64,000 nucleotides of DNA, taken from positions 806,001-870,000 of the forward strand of contig OY782765.1 of assembly GCA_963678275.1 (NCBI GenBank). The letters run 5' to 3'. Below, one piece after another: positions 27,906-37,234 of the stretch (the first letter of the stretch is position 1; each line of letters opens with the position of its first letter). The stretch is from G963677445 sp963678275 (GTDB lineage: Bacteria; Bacteroidota; Ignavibacteria; Ignavibacteriales; Melioribacteraceae). Made by a program: the position numbers and the translations under genes. Below the pieces are notes generated by a model that saw only the letters and a list, made by a program, of their open reading frames with translations, was not told where the DNA came from and made no database searches.

Positions 27906-28654
27906 TTTTTCTGTGAGAATTTTGAGACAAAAATACTTATTTCATAAAGCAGGAACAAAGGCGCAGCGAGAAGCATCTGTGCTACAGGATCGGCTCCCGG
28001 TGTAAGAATGGCAGCCAGAAACAAAATCAGTACAATCGCGTGCCGCCGGTATTTACGCATAAAACCAGGTGTCAGTATCCCTATTTTCGAGAGGAAAAAA
28101 GATAACATCGGAAGTTCGAAAACGATTCCCGCAGCAAGCATAACACTTATAATTATAGAAAAATATTCTGTTATGGCAAACTTGTTTTCTATGGCTTCAG
28201 TTCCAAACTCCTGGGCAAATTTAAGAGTAAGGGGCAACATTACAAAATAGGCGAATGTAATTCCCGCGAGAAATGAAAAAGATGAAAAAACTACAATTGA
28301 GGTAATATATTTCTTTTCATTTTTTTTCAGGGCGGGCGATACAAATTTCCATAATTGATAAAAGGTATTCGGTATGCTGATAACAAATCCGGCAATCAGT
28401 GCAACCTGTAAAAAGAGAAAAAGCTGACCGAATGGGCGGAGGTTCTGAAGACTAAGTCCGGCCACCTTAGCCGGAACGAGCAGGACATAATCCACAAGAG
28501 GTTCGATAAAAATCCAGGATATAATAGTCCCCGCCAGCACTCCTATTGAGAGATATATTAAACGCCAGCGAAATTCTTCGAGATGCTGAAGGAAAGACAT
28601 TTCCACATCTTTCCTCTTCACATCTTCATCTGGTAAATTCTGATCTAAATCCAA
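27902..28654 (-). CDS. tatC: Sec-independent translocase TatC
   Basis: TatC is the receptor for twin-arginine signal peptides. The N-terminal MSFLQHLEEFRWRL motif is diagnostic, and six membrane helices are predicted, with the conserved region near NTFYQLWKFVSPALKKNEK. The listed start is a TTG at 28654. An ATG at 28600 (MSFLQ) is an alternative that would give a shorter N-terminus, and neither has an ideal ribosome site. The Tat pathway would export ActB and the 52-residue peptide encoded 2-3 kb away. No tatA is in the window. Confidence 0.95.
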   Translation of the reverse strand: MDLDQNLPDEDVKRKDVEMSFLQHLEEFRWRLIYLSIGVLAGTIISWIFIEPLVDYVLLVPAKVAGLSLQNLRPFGQLFLFLQVALIAGFVISIPNTFYQLWKFVSPALKKNEKKYITSIVVFSSFSFLAGITFAYFVMLPLTLKFAQEFGTEAIENKFAITEYFSIIISVMLAAGIVFELPMLSFFLSKIGILTPGFMRKYRRHAIVLILFLAAILTPGADPVAQMLLAAPLFLLYEISIFVSKFSQKK

Positions 28655-28663
28655 ATTGTCTTT

Positions 28664-29959
28664 TTAAGAAAATTGAGGATACAGGGGGAATTTTGAACAA
28701 AGCTCCTTCACTTCGTTTTTGACCGAAGCAAGAGCGTCTTCATTTTCGAAATTTTCAATGGCTTTGTTAATTAAACTTGCTATAACCACCATTTCATCTT
28801 CTTTCATACCTCTTGTTGTAGCAGCCGGTGTTCCCACGCGTATACCGCTGGTAACAAAAGGACTCTTTTTATCAAAAGGTATCATATTTTTATTTACAGT
28901 AATACCGGCGGCTTCGAGCGCTCTTTCAGCTTTTTTACCGCTGATATTTTTATTTGTCAGGTCGACAAGCATAAGATGATTATCTGTGCCTCCGGAAATA
29001 ACCTGAAAATCATATTTCATCAGATTTTCAGCGAGTACCGAGGCGTTTTTAATCACCTGACCAATATAATCCCGAAAACTATCCTGCAATGCTTCACCGA
29101 ACGCGATAGCTTTAGCCGCGATAATATGCATCAGAGGACCACCCTGTATACCGGGCATTACGAAACTGTCTATAACTTCCGACATCATTTTTACCCGGTC
29201 ACCCTTGGGAGTAGTATAGCCCATCGGGTTTTCACGGTCTTTACCGATCATAATTATACCGGCCCGCGGTCCGCGTAAAGTTTTATGAGTTGTCGACATA
29301 ACAACATCACAATAAGGAAGAGGATTGTTAAGAAATCCTTTGGCAATCAATCCTGCCGGATGGGCGATATCCGCGATAAAAAATGCTCCGATTTTGTCGG
29401 CAATCTCACGGAATTTCGCGTAATCCCAGTCACGTGAATATGCGCTCGCGCCCGCCACAATCACTTTGGGTTTTTCTTTCAAAGCGAGGTCTTCAATTAT
29501 ATTGTAATCAAGCAGATGAGTTTTTTCATTTAAGGGATATCCTATTGCCCGATAAATCCTTCCTGAAAAATTTACAGGTGATCCGTGTGTAAGATGTCCG
29601 CCATGATCAAGGCTTAAACCAAGGAGCTTGTCACCCGGTTTAAGAAGTGACATATAAACTGCCATGTTTGCCTGTGAACCGCTATGAGGCTGAACGTTCA
29701 CATATTCCGCTCCGAACAGTTTTTTTAACCTGTCGCGGGCTATATCTTCCACTTCATCAACAAACTCGCATCCGCCGTAATATCTCTTTCCCGGATATCC
29801 TTCGGCATATTTGTTTGTCAAAACCGATCCGGCTGCCTGAAGAACAGCCGGACTGACAAAGTTTTCTGACGCGATCAGCTCAAGATAATCCTGCTGACGG
29901 GAAATTTCTTTGCTGATTGACTCAAAAACTTCATTGTCATTTTTTATGAAATCCAGCAT
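28664..29959 (-). CDS. glyA: Serine hydroxymethyltransferase
   Basis: GlyA interconverts serine and glycine with tetrahydrofolate, supplying one-carbon units in the cytoplasm. The PLP lysine lies in STTHKTLRGPRAG (about residue 228), with ASENFVS near residue 30 and the NVQPHSGSQAN substrate/cofactor segment near residue 93. The 431-residue length is normal. It lies 6 bp after the TPR gene and 9 bp before tatC. Confidence 0.97.
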   Translation of the reverse strand: MLDFIKNDNEVFESISKEISRQQDYLELIASENFVSPAVLQAAGSVLTNKYAEGYPGKRYYGGCEFVDEVEDIARDRLKKLFGAEYVNVQPHSGSQANMAVYMSLLKPGDKLLGLSLDHGGHLTHGSPVNFSGRIYRAIGYPLNEKTHLLDYNIIEDLALKEKPKVIVAGASAYSRDWDYAKFREIADKIGAFFIADIAHPAGLIAKGFLNNPLPYCDVVMSTTHKTLRGPRAGIIMIGKDRENPMGYTTPKGDRVKMMSEVIDSFVMPGIQGGPLMHIIAAKAIAFGEALQDSFRDYIGQVIKNASVLAENLMKYDFQVISGGTDNHLMLVDLTNKNISGKKAERALEAAGITVNKNMIPFDKKSPFVTSGIRVGTPAATTRGMKEDEMVVIASLINKAIENFENEDALASVKNEVKELCSKFPLYPQFS

Positions 29960-29965
29960 AAAGTT

Positions 29966-31252
29966 TTACTCTCTTAATGTTTTGAAATCAGGTACTGTAA
30001 TGCTGCGACCAATCCAGTCGTAACATTTTCCTTCAATTTTTAAAACATCGCCGGTTTTAATCTGCTTCATGAAGTAGTCTGAAGATGTCGGAGTTGAATT
30101 TTTCAGAAGTTTAACCCTGTTAAGACTACTCGCGGAATAACGTCCCCCTTTCCGGGCCGCTTTTTTATATGTATCCGAGGCGAGCCGGTAAACAAGTTTG
30201 TCGACAAGATCGAGCTCGGGGCTGTTAGCGCAGTTTCTTCCTGCCTGTTCATAAAGCTGCGCCTCAATATAATATGGATAATCCCAGTCAGGACTCACAT
30301 CTGCAGCCTTATTCAGGTAAGACCGCGCCACCGGAAGCTGGTCGAGCTTTTTGAAATAAATTATTGCCAGGTTAACATAGTTATCCCTGTTATCAGGCTG
30401 GAGCTCAATAAGTTTTTTGTATGCCGAAATAGCTTCATCATTTTTATCCAGCTTGTCATAAGCTGTCGCGAGCTGCTGCCAGTAATTAATTACATCAGGT
30501 GTCTTTTCAATCAGAAAAGTTAAAGGTTCTATCGCCCTTTCATATTCTCTCTGCTGTAAACAAATAGAGGCATATTTCCAGGCCTTTTCAGGATTGTCGC
30601 GGTTAAGATTCCAGGCAGTAAGCAAGATTTCCATAAGTTCTTTTGGATCTTCGGCGATATTTTCAAGACGCTGATTCCACATAGGATTATCAGGTTCTTC
30701 TTCAGCCAGTCGCGAATAGAGGGTTAACGCGTCTTCTTTTCTTTCATTACTTATATAAAGCAGACCCAGTCTGTCTCTGTAAAATGGAAGCAGGTCTTTA
30801 TCAACTTCCATGGCCTTTTCATAACATTCAATTATCTGTTCCGGATCGGCCTGGTGCCAGGTTTCCAGAACATAACCTTTACGGGCTATATAATAACTTT
30901 CACGTTTTGTATCATATTTTGCCCCGTCATCATAAAGGAATAGGATAGTATCGGCAATAGCCGTTTTTTGTTCTTCTGAAGTAGCCGAACTGTCATGCAT
31001 TGCCCATAACATTTCCTCCATTTTGCGATGGAGTTTATTCCTGGTAAATCCGGGGTAATCATGTATAATTTTCCACCCGTAACTGAGGGATGTTTCAAAA
31101 TCGTTCGTAGTATAATAGGAATCCCATAATGTATAAGTTCTCTGGAAATCGGGATCCTTCATATAATCATTAGGATTCGGTTTGTCATCCTGAGCAAGTA
31201 TAAAACTCGAAGTTATAAAAATCAGCAGCGTAAGAACCTTGAAGTATTTCAC
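29966..31252 (-). CDS. Exported TPR-repeat protein
   Basis: Signal peptide (about residues 1-20) followed by helical repeats. TPR-like repeats are clearest at about 230-335, for example WQQLATAYDKLDKNDEAISAYKKLIELQPD followed by VNLAIIYFKKLDQLPVARSYLNKAADVSPD split by a short turn. The last 60 residues form a distinct non-repeat end. TPR proteins act as scaffolds; in this phylum many are periplasmic and linked to envelope or T9SS complexes. No partner can be named. It lies between the beta-barrel gene and glyA in one operon. Confidence 0.78.
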   Translation of the reverse strand: MKYFKVLTLLIFITSSFILAQDDKPNPNDYMKDPDFQRTYTLWDSYYTTNDFETSLSYGWKIIHDYPGFTRNKLHRKMEEMLWAMHDSSATSEEQKTAIADTILFLYDDGAKYDTKRESYYIARKGYVLETWHQADPEQIIECYEKAMEVDKDLLPFYRDRLGLLYISNERKEDALTLYSRLAEEEPDNPMWNQRLENIAEDPKELMEILLTAWNLNRDNPEKAWKYASICLQQREYERAIEPLTFLIEKTPDVINYWQQLATAYDKLDKNDEAISAYKKLIELQPDNRDNYVNLAIIYFKKLDQLPVARSYLNKAADVSPDWDYPYYIEAQLYEQAGRNCANSPELDLVDKLVYRLASDTYKKAARKGGRYSASSLNRVKLLKNSTPTSSDYFMKQIKTGDVLKIEGKCYDWIGRSITVPDFKTLRE

Positions 31253-31274
31253 TGTTTTGTTCCTTATTTTGTTT

Positions 31275-32522
31275 TTATCTTTCCTGTCTCACAAACCATA
31301 GTTCTCCAAAACTAAAGGTTATAAAAGCATCAAAAATATTTTCTTTCAGCAGGTTGTTCTCAGTTTTACCTCTCATTCCATATTGAAGTCCCAAATCAAT
31401 TGTGCTGTTATTGCCCAGCGGAAAAGAAATTCCGCCATGCAGAGAGAATTTATTTATCCCCTCAGCAGTCGGCTGATATTGTGACTGCTCATAACTTAGA
31501 CCACAGCGGTATCTGATCTGTTCCCAAAATGAACTGAAACGTCTTTTGTTGTCATAGAACTCGAAACCAATACTCATCCTGGTGAAATCACGCAATCCCG
31601 GTTCGGAATGGCCGTTGAATTCATACTCACTCCAGGGCTGATATAAGTAGTCGGCGATGATTGTATATTTTTTACTCAAAGTCGCTGAAGCTCCAATCCC
31701 AAATTTAAATGGTAATTTTGTCTCTGTCAATCCCTCAGAGACAGTTATTGTTCCGACTGATGTGCTTGAAATTACAGATGTATCTGTATCAAGTGTATTT
31801 ACTACTTCTATTGAGGAGCCAATTCTAAGGTCTGTAATCGCTTCTTCGTTGAGATATTCTCCCAGGTTGCTACTCAAAATTCCAAAGCTGAATCCATTGC
31901 CATGATGGCTGACTGACTTACGGAAAATTGTGTTTTGCAGGTCGGATGAAAAAAATCGGACTTCGGAAGTATATGATATTTTCCCTGTATAATATTGGAA
32001 TGAAGCTCCTACAGAAAACCCATAAGGCAGAGTCCAGGAGCTGCCGAAAAATATTTTCGAGATACTGCCGGAGCCATAGTATTTCACCCGGCTAACCTGA
32101 CCGAGCACCTCTTCATTTCCCTCAACCTTATAACCTACCTGTGAAATTGGCACCAAGCCGGCAGTAAGAGAAATTCCATATTTCTGTGAGAGCGGAAAAC
32201 CAACCATAAAACCTGAGAAATCATAATCGGAATAATATGCGCTGCCGCTATTATCCTCAATTGTAATTCCGCGGTAATTAATTCCCGCTTCCAGCCTGGT
32301 CATTGATATGCCCGACCACAGCGCCGGGTTAATATCACTTAAATTCGATCCTTCGGCTAACGCTAATCCGGCCCCTCCTATCCCGAGTCTTCTGGCCGAA
32401 TATCCGTTATTAAGATCACCTGTTCCGGTTCTGGAGTATACAGTTCCTCCCGAGGAATAGACAACTCCGGTTATCAGCGCGAATAAAACTAAAATATATC
32501 TGAAATTCATCATTATCATCAC
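31275..32522 (-). CDS. Outer-membrane beta-barrel protein (FadL/PorV-like architecture)
   Basis: Signal peptide (about residues 6-24), then a glycine-rich start with GYSARRLGIGGAGLALAEGS and repeated alternating aromatic/polar strands typical of a beta-barrel of about 14 strands. The GxAGxA-like start and NPALW recall FadL/TodX-type and PorV-like proteins of Bacteroidota. The substrate is unknown. Start choice is unsure: a GTG at 32522 and ATGs at 32519, 32513 and 32510 are all close, and the last gives the best signal peptide. The gene directly abuts the lipoprotein gene upstream. Confidence 0.65.
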   Translation of the reverse strand: MMIMMNFRYILVLFALITGVVYSSGGTVYSRTGTGDLNNGYSARRLGIGGAGLALAEGSNLSDINPALWSGISMTRLEAGINYRGITIEDNSGSAYYSDYDFSGFMVGFPLSQKYGISLTAGLVPISQVGYKVEGNEEVLGQVSRVKYYGSGSISKIFFGSSWTLPYGFSVGASFQYYTGKISYTSEVRFFSSDLQNTIFRKSVSHHGNGFSFGILSSNLGEYLNEEAITDLRIGSSIEVVNTLDTDTSVISSTSVGTITVSEGLTETKLPFKFGIGASATLSKKYTIIADYLYQPWSEYEFNGHSEPGLRDFTRMSIGFEFYDNKRRFSSFWEQIRYRCGLSYEQSQYQPTAEGINKFSLHGGISFPLGNNSTIDLGLQYGMRGKTENNLLKENIFDAFITFSFGELWFVRQER

Positions 32523-33725
32523 TTATTTTTGAGTTGAATATTTAATTTCCAGTTCCGGACGTTTTGCCGGATCAGGGTCATCGCTTCCATATATCACAAC
32601 GGTTGATAGTATTCTCTCTTCGTCAGTCAGCCTGATCCTTGTTCCCTGGTTCTCAACTCCTGTATTCCATCGCTGAATAAATATGGAGATATCGCCCTGG
32701 TAATAACCATCTTCGTTATAAAACAAGTAAGATGATCCGTAATCGCTGTCAATTTCGGGGATGGCTGATGTGGAGTCGGAAATTAGTGAAACCTGAATGG
32801 AATCGGAATAACTGGTTCCGTAAACGCTGCTCAGACTATCAAACTTCAGTGTCAGGGTCGCTGAGTTTATTACTGAATATTCGGGAATATCCGATACATC
32901 AAAAAGAAGTTTGCCCCGCATTGGCAAACCACCCTGCAGTATCATTTCAGTTCCGCTCGCCACCGGTTCATCACCTTCAACAATGTGAACATCGAACCCG
33001 ATCTGAAAATCCAGCGTATCAATAAATTCACCCGGTTTTTCAACTACCGCGTATAATCTTTCAATGGTTTCAGTATTATATGCCGTCAGAGCCTGAAATC
33101 CCATTAGTTTTCCTGTCGACTCTGTGGGTTTTACGTAAATGCCGTAATTCTCTGTATAATTCTCTTCCGCATAAAGAATGAACCATTCTCTTACAATTTC
33201 CGGGGAAATCGGGGTCCGGAAGATGGTATCCGACTCAGAAACCGAACCGGTTTTAAGATCAGTCCCAAAATCAATATCGGCCTTCAACTCTTCAAGCTGT
33301 TCCCTGTTAAAACTTACCGCGTCCCATTCAGCATTAACTTTATGAAATGTATAATCAAATACAGAATTGGAATCACCAAGTGTATAAACCGGCACCATTT
33401 CAATCCAGCTTTCCAGAATATTAAGGCTGTCGAGTTCGAAAGGTTCTAAAACCGAATCGGGCAAGGTGATTAAAAACCGTAATAATGCGGTTGATTCGAG
33501 TCCGGAATGTTTACCGATAAGTATAAATTTTGATGTGCCGGTAAGAACAGTATCCCGGTAAAATGAGGAATTCTGAAAAATCTGATCCTCATAAGAATTC
33601 AGAGTGTCGATACTGATCTTATCATCATCAGGTATTAGCCCTGATCCAATAGATGAAGGATCATCCTGGCATGACTGAATAAAAATCAGTCCGGTGATTG
33701 TTAAAATAACAAAAAATATTCTCAA
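32523..33725 (-). CDS. Secreted lipoprotein, DUF4270-like
   Basis: I place the start at a TTG (33723-33725) with GGAGG seven bases upstream and a TTGA overlap with the gmhB stop; a longer reading frame to 33764 lies inside gmhB. From this TTG the protein begins with a signal peptide and lipobox (FIQSC), so it should be an outer- or inner-membrane lipoprotein of about 400 residues. Beta-rich modules with SATLTLKFDSL resemble the DUF4270 lipoproteins of Bacteroidota, of unknown role. It pairs with the abutting beta-barrel gene, so the two may act together at the outer membrane. Confidence 0.6.
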   Translation of the reverse strand: MRIFFVILTITGLIFIQSCQDDPSSIGSGLIPDDDKISIDTLNSYEDQIFQNSSFYRDTVLTGTSKFILIGKHSGLESTALLRFLITLPDSVLEPFELDSLNILESWIEMVPVYTLGDSNSVFDYTFHKVNAEWDAVSFNREQLEELKADIDFGTDLKTGSVSESDTIFRTPISPEIVREWFILYAEENYTENYGIYVKPTESTGKLMGFQALTAYNTETIERLYAVVEKPGEFIDTLDFQIGFDVHIVEGDEPVASGTEMILQGGLPMRGKLLFDVSDIPEYSVINSATLTLKFDSLSSVYGTSYSDSIQVSLISDSTSAIPEIDSDYGSSYLFYNEDGYYQGDISIFIQRWNTGVENQGTRIRLTDEERILSTVVIYGSDDPDPAKRPELEIKYSTQK

Positions 33726-34297
33726 GCAATTTCCTCCGAAAAATCGCCAATTATGTAATCGCATGCTTCACTAAAATTTACTGCCACAAAATTGGGAGTT
33801 TTTCTATCATTTTTCAACATATTAATTATTTCTTCCCCCTTTGATTTAATTAATACTGTTTTTGTTCCAGCATTTATTCCACATTCAATATCAGATTTTT
33901 TATCTCCGACCATATATGATCTTTTCAGGTCAAGATTCAGCTCTTTAGCCGCGTCTAAAAGCATTTTGGGAGAAGGCTTTCTGCAATCGCATAAATTATC
34001 AGGTGAGAATTTCGGGTGGTGGGGGCAATATTTTATTAAGTTAAGCTTAACGCCCGCGTCTGAAAGAAGCGCGTCTATCCTGCCGTTTACAGCATTTAAC
34101 TCTTTTTCTGTCATGATTTTCCGGTCAATGCCGGACTGGTTGGATACTATAACAATATAAAAATTATACTCAGACTGTAACTTTCTGAGATATTCTTTTA
34201 CTCCGGGGAACAATACAACTTTTAGTGGATCTGACAGATATCCTGGATCAATATTTAATGTATCATCCCTGTCAAAAAACACGGCGCGGTTTGTCAT
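33722..34297 (-). CDS. gmhB: D,D-heptose 1,7-bisphosphate 7-phosphatase (GmhB family)
   Basis: A HAD phosphatase that removes the 7-phosphate of heptose bisphosphate in LPS-core heptose synthesis. Motifs in order: FFDRDDT (residues about 7-13, nucleophile Asp), VSNQSGI (about 52), a zinc-binding loop CPHHPKFSPDNLCDC (about 90-104) that marks GmhB, KPSP, and GDKKSDIECG (about 131). The 191-residue length fits. It lies six bases after glgA and overlaps the lipoprotein gene by four. Confidence 0.9.
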   Translation of the reverse strand: MTNRAVFFDRDDTLNIDPGYLSDPLKVVLFPGVKEYLRKLQSEYNFYIVIVSNQSGIDRKIMTEKELNAVNGRIDALLSDAGVKLNLIKYCPHHPKFSPDNLCDCRKPSPKMLLDAAKELNLDLKRSYMVGDKKSDIECGINAGTKTVLIKSKGEEIINMLKNDRKTPNFVAVNFSEACDYIIGDFSEEIA

Positions 34298-34303
34298 TAA
34301 ATA

Positions 34304-35797
34304 TCAATCAATAATTGTTTTATATAATTCGACATATTTTTTGGAAGAATTAAGCCAGCTAAAATTGTCTTTCATACCATTTTTAACAATTTTCAACCAG
34401 GTTTTTTGATCATCATTATACATGTCAATCGCTTTCCTGACAGTATCCATCAGGGCTTCACCGGTATATTCGCTGAATACAAAACCGTTGCCCGATCCAT
34501 CCACGGGATTGTAATTTTCCACAGTATCCGCTAGTCCGCCCGTTTCCCTGACAATTGGCACAGTGCCATAAACAAGGCTGTACATCTGGTTGAGGCCGCA
34601 GGGTTCAAATTTCGAGGGCATCAGGAACATATCTGAGCCTGCTTCAATAAGATGAGCGAGCTGGTCGTCAAATCCGAGGTAACAGGAGAATTTATCGGCA
34701 TATTGTCCGAATGCCTGTTCAAAAAAGCGGTGATACTCCTTCTCCCCCGCTCCAAGCAGAACCAGGTGGATATCAAGCGACATGAGCTCTTCAAATTTCT
34801 CTACAATCAGATCATATCCTTTATATGCATTAAGCCTCGAGATCATTCCAATAACAGGTGTGTCGGGCTTGTATTCAAACCCGAATTTATCGGCCAGGGC
34901 CTTTTTATTCTGAATTTTGTTTTCTATGGTTTTCAGAGTATACTTTTTCGCGATGTTTTTGTCTTTTTCGGGATTCCAGATATTATCATCAATACCGTTA
35001 ATTATGCCAAAAACCGAATCTTTTCTGGAGCATAAAACTTCCTGCATCCCCGCGCTGAATTCTTCTTTGGCGCAAATTTCGTCGGCATATCGTTCGCTGA
35101 CAGTTGTAATAATATCGGCAAAGTTAAGACCCGCTTTCAGAAAATTAATTGATCCGTTATGAAGTATGCCATCCTCGGTTTTCAGACTTTCGGGCAGCGA
35201 TGTAGCGGAGAACTTTTCTACCGGGAATATGCCCTGATTCGAAAGATTATGGATGGTAAAAACACTTTTTATATTACTGAATATCTCTTCCTTGCTATAT
35301 TCTTCCTTTAAAAATACCGGCACAAGAGCGCATTGCCAGTCGTTACAATGAATTATATCCGGTATCCATCCAAGTTTTCTTACCAATTCAAATACAGATC
35401 GCGCAAGAAGAATAAATCTTTCATCGTTATCTTCAAAATCTTCGCCTGTCAGAGGATCGGCATATAAGCTGTGCCTGCTCCCAAAATACTCCTCGTTGTC
35501 GAGAAAGTATATTTGCACACGCGCTTTTCGCCCGACAAGAAAAGATGACCTGAGAGAAAAAGTCACTTCCCTGTCACCCATTTTTGTAGTAAGGTCCTTC
35601 AACCTTACAACTTCATGAATTTTGTATTTGCGTTCATCGATGGCGCCATATTTCGGCACTACTATCCTGACCTGGTGGCCAAGTTCCTGGAGTTTCTGTG
35701 GTAAGGCTGAGGAAACATCCGCCAGTCCTCCGGTTTTCACGAAAGGCACAACTTCAGAAGAAACGAAGAGGATTTTCAACTTTTTTTGAGGAGGCAT
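34304..35797 (-). CDS. glgA: Glycogen synthase (ADP-glucose, GT5)
   Basis: GlgA transfers glucose from ADP-glucose to the growing alpha-1,4-glucan. The N-terminal ADP-glucose motif KTGGLADVSSALP is at residues about 21-33. The C-terminal GT-B half has MISRLNAYKGYDLI and the donor-site stretch EPCGLNQMYSLVYG with GGLADTV. The 497-residue length is normal. It is the first gene of an eight-gene operon that reaches the prenyl synthase. No other glycogen gene is nearby. Confidence 0.95.
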   Translation of the reverse strand: MPPQKKLKILFVSSEVVPFVKTGGLADVSSALPQKLQELGHQVRIVVPKYGAIDERKYKIHEVVRLKDLTTKMGDREVTFSLRSSFLVGRKARVQIYFLDNEEYFGSRHSLYADPLTGEDFEDNDERFILLARSVFELVRKLGWIPDIIHCNDWQCALVPVFLKEEYSKEEIFSNIKSVFTIHNLSNQGIFPVEKFSATSLPESLKTEDGILHNGSINFLKAGLNFADIITTVSERYADEICAKEEFSAGMQEVLCSRKDSVFGIINGIDDNIWNPEKDKNIAKKYTLKTIENKIQNKKALADKFGFEYKPDTPVIGMISRLNAYKGYDLIVEKFEELMSLDIHLVLLGAGEKEYHRFFEQAFGQYADKFSCYLGFDDQLAHLIEAGSDMFLMPSKFEPCGLNQMYSLVYGTVPIVRETGGLADTVENYNPVDGSGNGFVFSEYTGEALMDTVRKAIDMYNDDQKTWLKIVKNGMKDNFSWLNSSKKYVELYKTIID

Positions 35798-35838
35798 ACA
35801 ATAAAAATCCTTTAATTTTTAAGCTGTAAACTTACAAA

Positions 35839-35861
35839 AATATTGACATATTGACAATATT
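35839..35861. promoter_or_regulatory. Tandem TATTGACA repeat in the glgA-hutI divergent region
   Basis: Two adjacent copies of TATTGACA (35841-35848 and 35849-35856) lie inside a 7-bp inverted repeat AATATTG / CAATATT with a nine-base spacer. The whole lies in the 114 bp between the divergent glgA and hutI starts. It could be an operator or a -35 region; no matching -10 box is convincing. Confidence 0.35.
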
Positions 35862-35911
35862 TTTTGCATATTAAGTATCTTTATTAAGATTTGAAGAGGC
35901 AGAAAAGAGTT

Positions 35912-37165
35912 ATGATAACTGTTTTAAAAAATCCGCATCAGATTATTACTGTCGATACCAATGGTAAAAATTATAAATCGGGAAAAGAGATGAATGATAC
36001 AGGCATCCTCGAAAATCATTCTCTCCTGATTAAAGATGGAAAAATTGAAAAACTAATTTCAAACGATCTCCTGGAAGAAAATCAGTATGATAATATTATT
36101 GATTTAACCGGAAAAATAGTTTTACCCGGGTTAATTGATTGTCATACCCACACAGCATTCGCCGGCTCAAGGGCAGATGAATTCAGACAGAAAATTGCCG
36201 GTGTTGATTATGAGGATATAGCGCGTAAGGGAGGTGGAATAAACGCGACTGTTAAAGCTGTCCGGTCAGCGACAGAAGATGAAATTTATGAAATTGTCGG
36301 GCCGCGGATAGACAGGTTTATTTCGCAGGGGGTAACTTCCCTTGAAATTAAAAGCGGGTACGGATTGAGCCTCGAAGATGAAAAAAAACTTCTGAAAGTG
36401 ATAAAAAAACTGGATGAAAACTACAAGATAAATATTATCCCGACCTTCCTCGGCGCGCATACTTTCCCGCCTGAATACAAGAAAGACAGAAATGGCTACA
36501 TAACATATCTGCTTGATGAGATGCTTCCGGCCGTGAAAGAGGAAAACCTTGCTGTTTTCTGCGATGCCTTTTGCGAGGCGACAGCGTTTTCAGCTTCGGA
36601 AACTGATATTATTTTCCGAAGAGCGGCAGAGTTGGGATACAAACTTAAACTTCATTCCGAACAATTTAATGTAATCGGCGGAATTGATATTGCCATTAAA
36701 AATAAATGCAAAAGTATCGACCATCTTGAAGTGCTGAATGAAGAGGGACTAAAAAAACTTATTTCATCCGACCTCGTGGCTGTTCTTCTGCCGGGAGTGT
36801 CGTTTTTCCTTGATTACGGATATGCTCCCGCGAGACAAATAATTGATTCCGGCGGTACTGCTGCCCTCTCAACCGATTACAACCCGGGATCGTCACATAT
36901 CTCATCAATTGGGCTGATTATGAGTCTCGCGTGCCTCAAAATGAAAATGACAATTGAGGAGGCAATAACCGCCTTTACTATAAATGCCGCGAAGGCTCTC
37001 GATATTCATAAGAATACCGGAAGCATTGAACCTGGCAAAGATGCCGATTTTGCTGTTTTTGAAGCGGATAACTATTCTGAGCTGGTTTATGATGTCGCGG
37101 CCAATCTTAATACGATGACTATTAAATCGGGAGAAATTATTTACCGGAAAAAGGATTGCCCTTAA
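35912..37165 (+). CDS. hutI: Imidazolonepropionase
   Basis: HutI opens the imidazolone ring in histidine degradation, giving N-formimino-glutamate. This amidohydrolase shows the metal motif DCHTHTAFAG near residue 73, RADEFRQKIAGVDYEDIA, the catalytic HSEQ (about 255), LDHLE-like IDHLEVL and STDYNPGSS near residue 325. I chose the ATG at 35912 over an in-frame TTG at 35891. An AGAGG lies about 12 bases upstream. It is isolated: no hutH, hutU or hutG is in the window. Confidence 0.93.
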   Translation: MITVLKNPHQIITVDTNGKNYKSGKEMNDTGILENHSLLIKDGKIEKLISNDLLEENQYDNIIDLTGKIVLPGLIDCHTHTAFAGSRADEFRQKIAGVDYEDIARKGGGINATVKAVRSATEDEIYEIVGPRIDRFISQGVTSLEIKSGYGLSLEDEKKLLKVIKKLDENYKINIIPTFLGAHTFPPEYKKDRNGYITYLLDEMLPAVKEENLAVFCDAFCEATAFSASETDIIFRRAAELGYKLKLHSEQFNVIGGIDIAIKNKCKSIDHLEVLNEEGLKKLISSDLVAVLLPGVSFFLDYGYAPARQIIDSGGTAALSTDYNPGSSHISSIGLIMSLACLKMKMTIEEAITAFTINAAKALDIHKNTGSIEPGKDADFAVFEADNYSELVYDVAANLNTMTIKSGEIIYRKKDCP

Positions 37166-37234
37166 GAATGAATTTTATTACTAATTTTGCGATAATAGAT
37201 TTTTTTTGTTTTTCCAAATTATACCGGAGTTATT

